The notes under the pieces were generated by a model that was given only the letters and a program-made list of their open reading frames with translations, did not search any database and was not told where the DNA came from. A stretch of DNA of 64,000 nt, taken from assembly GCA_030248065.1 (NCBI GenBank), contig JASAMV010007921.1, positions 62,001-126,000 of the forward strand. The letters run 5' to 3'. The position numbers and the translations under genes are program-made. The DNA is from Rhynchonema sp. JSB1_4. Taxonomy: Eukaryota; Nematoda; Chromadorea; Monhysterida; Xyalidae. Below, piece by piece: positions 57,592 through 64,000 of this stretch (the stretch's first letter is position 1; each line of letters starts with the position of its first letter).

Positions 57592-59473
57592 ATGCCATTC
57601 GTGAATCTAGTGCCGAACGAACAGTGGACCCAGGTGGTGCACAGTGTGAACGGTGCACAGATGGTCGACCCGATGGTGCGCATGGTGCACGAGCCACTCT
57701 ATTTGGCGCATCGCATGTTGAGCTTGGCCGGATTGCAGTTCGGACCGCATCGAACTGCGATCGGTGCGAGCAAAGAGCGTCGATCGTCGTGCGTACATTG
57801 TCTCCACGTGTGCGTGCTGCTGACTTGGTGTCTGGCGTGCAGCGTGCTGATTGGCTACTCACTCTTGACCACCGATGACATCACGTCACTCAAATATCTG
57901 GCCAGTATTTTCTACACGCACTGTCTGTTGTGCCAATGGCTGTTGTTCTATGTGCAATGCAATCGTGCGCCCGATCGATTTCTCGATGAACTCAACCGCG
58001 CCACCACCGCCATCGGGCTCATCAAATGGCCGTTTCATGTCAGGTATGTATGTAAATGTACCCCCAATTTGTATTTTGTTTTTATGATCTTTTGGGACCA
58101 GATTGTTGAGGGTACATCCGCAGGATTTTCCATCAGTGAATTACAACAAACTACACTTTTATAATCATTGACACTGATATCTTAGGCCGGAATCAAACTT
58201 GGTGATAGGTCCGGCCCGTTACCGGTAAGATATAGGTAACCAAGTTAGATTTTGCCCCCAATGTTTCACAGCAGTTGTTGCAGAAACGCAGTGCGCACCG
58301 TCGGCATCGCTTGTACCGTGATCGTCGGACTGTGGCTGTTGTACGACTTCCATTGCATGATTCAACCATCGGATGACGACTTTCCATTCCGTTTCGAGTG
58401 TGTCTACCGTAACCCTGCCGCACCCACCAACTGGAAATGGCTGTGGCATACGGTACTGTTCATGGTGCACGCGTACATTCTGTTCTGTTGGCTGTATCTC
58501 ACACTGATCGTCGTTGTTCAACTCATGTGCATCAGCCTCGAGATACGTTCGTTCAACGAAGACCTGCACATCGACTCGAATCTCTACCAGTGCGCCGTCC
58601 TCAAGCACTACTTCCATTTGCACTTCAAAATTCGCACGCTGATTCGCAAACTGGACGCGGAAATGTTGCTGAATGTTTTGCTGACCGCCGCGCTGATGGG
58701 TACGTACGCGGCTATCTACATTTTGGGCACCGTTCTGCACCGAGCGATACTCGACCAACACACCTGGCACACCGAACATGTGCTCGACTTTGCACTCGCA
58801 TTGGGCGCGTTTCTGAGCATCGTGCTGCCGGCAATCACCATGGTTGGATTCGCTTTGCGTGTGCGGGCGCAGGTCGGTCACTCATGGATTTGAACGTACC
58901 GTATACCTCCGGGTGTGAAATCTTGTGGCACAGTCCACCCAGACTTTTCATCGTGATCCTCACAGTTGGGAAAAGTAGTTATCGACAGTATAGAATAATT
59001 CGAAGATAGAACAATTCTAAAGTGCCATTATTGACAGAACTATGCGCCCAATTCGCATATCATAATACTGTTACAGAACACAATGGTGCTGAACGTACTT
59101 GCCGGATTGACGGCGTGTGATCGCATGTTGGATCCGGATGTAAGCACAGCCAAACTTTCTTCCCTTTTTTGTTTCACTGTCAGTGGTACAAAACTGTCTG
59201 AAATGTGTGATTTATTATAGATGCACACCATGGTGACGTGCTACACTCAGCAATTGCTGCACTGCCCGAATCGAGGCTTTCGAATATTTGGATTCATACC
59301 ACTCAGCAAGAAATGGCTCACAATGGTAAGCATATCTTGATCTAACATTTTGCACAGCTTCGGTTTATTATTTCACCTACGCGTATTGCACAACAAACGA
59401 AACCGTGAACTGAAACTTGCAGATGACAATGGCAGCGTTGTTACTGGCAGCGAAATTCAAGATTGTGATTTGA
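57592..59473 (+). CDS. gustatory-receptor-like seven-transmembrane protein (GUR/LITE-1 type)
   Basis: Exons 57592-58043, 58272-58872, 59077-59139, 59221-59325 and 59423-59473 join with exact phases (2,0,0,0) to 423 residues, the usual size for insect/nematode Gr proteins. Hydrophobic spans: CVLLTWCLACSVLIGYSLL, a second around FYTHCLLCQWLLFYV, VGIACTVIVGLWLLYDF, LFMVHAYILFCWLYLTLIVV, LLNVLLTAALMGTYAAIYIL and an aliphatic span near FLSIVLPAITMVGFAL. The C-terminus has the Gr signature layout YTQQLLHCPNRGFRIFGFIP followed by a last hydrophobic stretch (ALLLAAKF), although the classic TYxxxxxQF motif is not evident. Nematode members act in light and chemical sensing (LITE-1, GUR-3, EGL-47). The first ATG at 57592 was chosen because upstream sequence lacks splice support. 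Confidence 0.82.
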
Positions 59474-59527
59474 CTAGAAAACGTTTTGTTTTTGGGCCGA
59501 GAATATTTTGGGCTGATGGTCATGTAA

Positions 59528-61971
59528 TCACAGTTCTTCCTTCAATTCAGGGTAGACATTGTCTAGGTACCATTTGAAATCGTGGCATTCAAGGCGTTTT
59601 CGTAATTCAATTCGTTCATTGACGTCCCCCGTATGCTTGTAGTCTCGAAGTTGTGGTTTCTTCTTGTAGAAATGCTCCTGGAAACGTGCATATACGCCTT
59701 TTACAAAATGTAACATATGGCAACAAAAGTACGTTATTTTCGCAGAATGAGCAAACGCACAGCATAATCGTCCATCCAAACTTGCACCGTGCGCACACTA
59801 TTTCGGGCCAACGTGTTTTTGGTGGCGAAATTGTCAGGTGCGCTGTACGGTCTCACATAGCGGAACACGTGACCGACCCTGCTGCACGGCACTACACGCA
59901 CACGACCACCGCACATCCAGATCTGAATACAGAAAAGAGCGTAATTTTATGCCAGGCAGTCGTTTGTTAACCATAAGCAAACTGGTCTGGACATCATAAA
60001 CGGAGCACTGGTCCAGTGCGCATGCCCGCTGACTGATGTTTCACAGATAACATACACTCCCAAAACATGAAACAGTTTGATGTCTTTTATCGTTTGTTGC
60101 TCTTGGGTATAATACCAATGTCGCCAAAGACAAGCAGGCACACGAGCAACGGAAATGATTCGACGTTACCAAGGAAGGTGCCAACCCTGAGTGACATCTC
60201 AATGTTCTCTGCGCCCCATATATCCATTCCGTGGTCGTATTCACCAATGTCGTGGAAATATCGTCTCTCAATCGCCAACAACCCGCCGGACATGGCTGGC
60301 GTGCTGAAACATCAGCAGCCATGAACAATTCAGATGATGTGTCACAATCTCAGTGTTCTGTAAAGTGCCAAACGAACTCATAAGATCGAACGTAGTTCAT
60401 TTCGTCGTCATAAAAGTGTTCCCAGGGAATGTACAGCCACTTGAACACCAACGCCCAGTCGAACCCGGCTTTGGTGGGCATCGATGCTGTGTAATCGAAT
60501 GTGTACGGCTCGATGCGATCGACGATTGGCAGCGCAACACTGCAAACACGGAATGTAGCCGTCAAAAAACAGATTTTGCCATCGCAAAACATTTGAAACG
60601 TTGTGTGTTACGTTTTTGTGTTGTTCGCAATCTCAGCTAACAATGGTGGCAACCAATTCACATTCACCTCACAATGGCTGTCCAGAAACACGAGCACCTG
60701 TATATTTTGGCCAAGTTTTTATAACCGAAGAGAATTTGTCACAGATTGTAATGAAAGAGATAGTCAACCTCTCCAGTTGCCAATTTTGCTCCGAATACTT
60801 TCGCTCTGATCAAACCTTCGCGCTTTTCTGTTTTGGCAAATTTGATTCTGTCAGTCCAGTACAATTCAGCGTATCGACGCAGCTGCGGCTCAATGACGCA
60901 GTCTGCGTGACGAAGAGCATGGCTTGTAAAATAGATTGAAATCGACCATCAACTACCAATCAATACCTGGATCGCTATGGTCATCGATCAATAATATCTC
61001 ATGCACCAATTCACTGGGCGATCGATCGACAATCGAATTCACCATTCTGATCAGCACCGACAGCGCCTCGTTGAAATACACGATCACGATGGACGCGGCG
61101 GGCAGGTCGATGTTTGAAGGGTACGTTTGTGACTTGCATCTGCATGATCAGGTGTGGGACACATTGTTAGCGATGTGCACTGGCGAACAGAATTGTGTGC
61201 ACTCGAGGACGCTCTTCATACCGACGCGGTTGGAATCCGGAGTTGTTCGCCACCATAAAGAAAGCTGCATGGTGGTAACAGCACCTTGGTGATCAAATCA
61301 AACAAAAAGGCTTCTAACGAAGGGATCCTATATAGCAAATGAGGGCAGACAGTGTTCGCCATCAAACCGTACAGTTCATGTCGGATGTCGGGCACGATTC
61401 GTTTAGGTCCAATCTTGTCACTAATGAGCACGTCGAACGCGTATTGACCGAGGCCGAACTTTCGTCGCGTCTCCTGCTGCTCGGACCCATCGGTGACGTT
61501 GAACGTGCAATTCTGGTTGATAGTCGCGCTGGCCCACTTTAGGACGCTGAAGAATTGGGCACGTTGAACAACAGTTGTGCGATAACCCGTCACAGAAACT
61601 CGGGAGTTGCTTGCATGATTAGATTCCGGTTCAAGTCCCATGTCTAAACATAAGTGTTCTAAATTTGCCTCATCCGATGTCTTAAAATAATTGAAATGAA
61701 CTGAACAAAGACAAAGTATTGCCCGACAACACAGCCCATGGTCGTTTCAAGACTGGATCGCCAATTGTCCAACTTACTCAATATCCGGATCCACAAACGT
61801 GCACTGCACAACAGCGGTCGTGTTGTGTTTCTGTTCATCGTGTGCGCTCTCTCGGTCGCTCGTCGCCAGCTGCTCACTGGTTGGTTTGCTGACGATGACG
61901 TCATCGATTGATGGATCGGTCGAAATCAGTGGAATGCACATCAACAGGCACAACGGGACTCGGCAGATCAT
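59528..61971 (-). CDS. polypeptide N-acetylgalactosaminyltransferase (GALNT/GLY) without lectin domain
   Basis: Nine exons (61971-61778, 61546-61373, 61139-60967, 60902-60769, 60697-60612, 60539-60378, 60303-60186, 59922-59757, 59697-59528) join in phase to 458 residues. N-terminal hydrophobic anchor [16 protein letters not shown], then stem, then the GT-A catalytic domain: [58 protein letters not shown], the metal-binding DSH in [10 protein letters not shown] (residues 231-233), [57 protein letters not shown]. These enzymes start mucin-type O-glycosylation in the Golgi using UDP-GalNAc. The protein stops right after the catalytic domain (LKEEL), where family members normally continue with a ricin-type lectin domain of about 130 residues. 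The convergent receptor gene ends 54 bp beyond the stop, leaving no room for it. Confidence 0.93.
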
Positions 61972-63637
61972 TTTTATTGCTCATAGTCCACAGGTCACAG
62001 TCACAATATTGTGTTCAATGCAGTTGCATCTTGGCGCGATACGTAATACGTGAATCGAAAGTGATGCAGTGCAAAGCCAGAGCAACGTGTCAGATTTATC
62101 GATCAGATTGTGCGTGCGACATCTTTGGTGTGCATGCACAAAGAACAATGTTATTCAGCCAGGTTTGTCCCCATTTCTGGGCCACAGCAAGCATACACAC
62201 ACTTTTACGACGTGCAGCCGCAGCGTGCGCGCAGACACTGCATGCAAACGTATACCTACATAAATACACACAGGATGGGCATGATCGGCCTGTCGTGCAT
62301 GTCATGTTCAACAAACCACAAAACCACACAGGATTGCGCCAGATCAACGTGATCTCCCAGCCAGTCATGGGCGCCAATAGATGTTTTTTCGTCTCGCCCT
62401 GGGTTTGGGTTTGGTAAAAAGTTGGGACTAGCACGGAGTAAACCGAATATTGGTCCATGCGGTCGTATGATATGAACCCGGTGAAATGTGTAAACAACAT
62501 GAACTCTCTCGCTCACAACCACAGATACTATAACATTGCGCAACTCAAACACTGATCCCAGTACCATTGAAAACCGTCCAAATACTGTTTTTGTGGACAG
62601 CTTTTATTGAATAAAGCAAAGCAGCGGAATGAGTCAGCCAACAAGAACAATGCGAATCACATGGCATATTGACATATCTACGGTATACACGACAGAAATG
62701 AGATACATCATTATGGTCGATATCAAACATGGTGATCGGATCAGATCGGTCTGCCGAGTCACATCACATCAAGGTGATCGGATCATCTAGTGACATCGAC
62801 GTGATGTGGATAGGTGACACATGTCACACACGGTGTCACTTTCATGTGATCGGGTCGGTCTTGGTAAGTACGGTAACATTACGTGATGTGAACGGATCTG
62901 TCTTGGTAGACATATCACGCTTATATTGCTGCAGCACCACATTGCTTTCATATACACAGCCCTCCTTGTAACATCACCCAACTATCACGTCCATGTGCGT
63001 ACTTGTGTGCTGTGTGCAACCAGTGCACGCAAAGCCTACAACGCCCTGCCTGCACACCTGGCCAGTGGGTGATGCTGCAGGGACACATGGCCGCGTGCGC
63101 GACAGTTGTTTCTGGACAAGACAGCTCCGCCGATCCGATCACATCATATGATGTGACTACAAGACCGATCACATCAATGAACTAGGTAGGTAGCCAATTC
63201 CCATCACATTGATGTGATGTGACTAGGTAGACCGATCCTATCACCATATGTTGATATCAACCTATATATTCCAAGAGACAATTGTGTGTGACCAGATCAA
63301 GACCAACGAACGATCCTCATAACGTAGCAAAACGCACCCAACGCATGTGGAGCACAGGAAAGAAACGGAAGCAGCGAAGTAAAAAAGTACAGAATTGAGG
63401 TATGAAAAGCACTGGATTGACTTTGATTTAACGTCAGCGTACACATCTTACAAGCAGCTGGTCGATGATGATCCATATCATTATCAAGACCATTGCCCTC
63501 GGGAGAGACTTTAGAGATAAAAAAATCAAAATGGTTTTTTCGAACAAGGTGACAAACGTGCTGGGCACTGGCATCAACAGCATATCGACAACAAACTGCC
63601 GTTAGAATTATTGTGAAAAGCGAAGGCAAGGTGATGT
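61972..63637. other. intergenic region containing a foldback element, no gene seen
   Basis: Apart from the foldback at 62719-63258, there is a CA/GT-rich and CACACA-containing stretch (62170-62280). Frames of 100-170 codons in this region lack splice-phase or family support. It presumably includes the GalNAc-transferase promoter near 61980-62100. Confidence 0.5.
62719..63258. mobile_element. foldback element with GATCGGTC/CACATCACATCA arms
   Basis: Left arm GATATCAAACATGGTGATCGG ATC...GATCGGTCT...AGTCACATCACATCA; the right arm is the inverse (TGATGTGATGTGACTAGGTA, AGACCGATCCTATCACCAT, GATATC). Both arms contain internal copies of GTGATCGGATC / GATCCGATCAC. No coding sequence and no clear target duplication. 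Confidence 0.72.
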
Positions 63638-63916
63638 TCATTTGGTATACTTGACAACGGCTTCCTTGAGCTCATCTGCTTTGTTGCCCTCGATTAATTC
63701 CTATAAATGGTAAGGTACGTGGGTTTTAACTTAATCACACCATGTGGCAAGGCATCATGCAAAACATGCCTGCTTCTCCATTCCAACGCCCGGGTTCATT
63801 TTCATGAGCACAAACGTTGGCATAACGTTCACTTCGTATTTGTCGACCAACTCCTCCACCTCATCCACGTCGACTTTGACGAAGATGACAGATTCTTGGA
63901 ACTCCTCAGCCATTTT
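63638..63916 (-). CDS. thioredoxin, C-terminal two exons (gene continues beyond window)
   Basis: Exon 63916-63788 (starts after CATTTCAG) and terminal exon 63700-63638 join in phase 0. They encode the second half of a thioredoxin fold: KMAEEFQESVIFVKVDVDEV (strand beta-3 with the conserved KVDVDE), YEVNVMPTFVLMK with the cis-proline of MPTF, and ELIEGNKADELKEAVVKYTK as the C-terminal helix. The CGPC active-site exon is not in the window; it should lie just past 64000. Cytosolic disulfide reductase by family. Confidence 0.9.
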
Positions 63917-64000
63917 CTGAAATGCACATGATACATGGTTGCCCGCTCGTTGTGTCTAATACACACTGTATGTAAAATTATGTAGAAGTCAAAGCCAACA

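Noticed and set aside
58219..58881. 220-codon minus-strand frame
   Set aside because: Complement of the main exon of the receptor gene; the plus-strand product is clearly transmembrane and phase-consistent.

Overview
This is eukaryotic nuclear DNA, almost certainly from a nematode. The evidence is: compact multi-exon genes with short introns and TTTCAG-type acceptors; TTAGGC-type telomere-like tracts (read as GCCTAA on the + strand) inside the window; and gene families typical of worms (nematode GUR-type gustatory receptor, SELENBP1/methanethiol oxidase, NAC-type SLC13, OCT-type SLC22, GLY-type GalNAc-transferase). The species is not determined. Exon models were joined by hand from GT-AG sites and reading-phase agreement, so the phase-consistent ones are far more reliable than isolated open frames.

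Layout. 0-17.5 kb: mostly minus-strand genes of unknown or RING/zinc-ribbon type (two small helical proteins, a four-CxxC protein, an RPA2-like winged-helix C-terminus, an orphan gene split by a foldback element, a conserved orphan, and a canonical C3HC4 RING + B-box-like gene). They are interleaved with GC-rich dispersed repeats and a 1.5 kb inverted minisatellite carrying telomere-like repeats. One plus-strand beta-propeller-like gene lies at 8.5-10.8 kb. 17.5-21.1 kb: a nested MITE cluster. 21.2-24.8 kb: three plus-strand genes, the largest an eight-exon 406-aa orphan with a possible diverged relative at 28.3-30.9 kb. 24.8-32 kb is otherwise gene-poor, with A/T-rich foldback repeats. 32.0-35.8 kb (minus): an eleven-exon 479-aa orphan, Ser/Lys/acid-rich and probably nuclear, with three hAT-type MITEs in its introns. 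35.8-39.5 kb: repeats only.

39.5-64 kb is a denser, recognisable block: methanethiol oxidase/SELENBP1 (minus, complete, 466 aa), SLC13 Na+/carboxylate symporter (minus), SLC22 organic-ion transporter (minus, with an in-frame amber codon), a gustatory-receptor-like 7TM gene (plus, 423 aa), a polypeptide GalNAc-transferase lacking its usual lectin domain (minus, 458 aa, convergent with the receptor gene and 54 bp away) and the 3' end of a thioredoxin (minus). These are unrelated housekeeping and membrane genes. There is no operon-like functional coupling that I can see.

The most striking content is the mobile DNA. At least seven hAT-type MITEs have 8-bp target-site duplications readable at both ends, two Tc1/mariner-type MITEs have TA duplications, and several foldback families lie in introns. 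I found no CRISPR array, no tRNA or rRNA gene, and no recognisable new defence or metabolic system. The best candidates for new biology are the orphan 479-aa protein with eight consecutive phase-1 introns,  the RING/zinc gene cluster and the lectin-less GalNAc-transferase.
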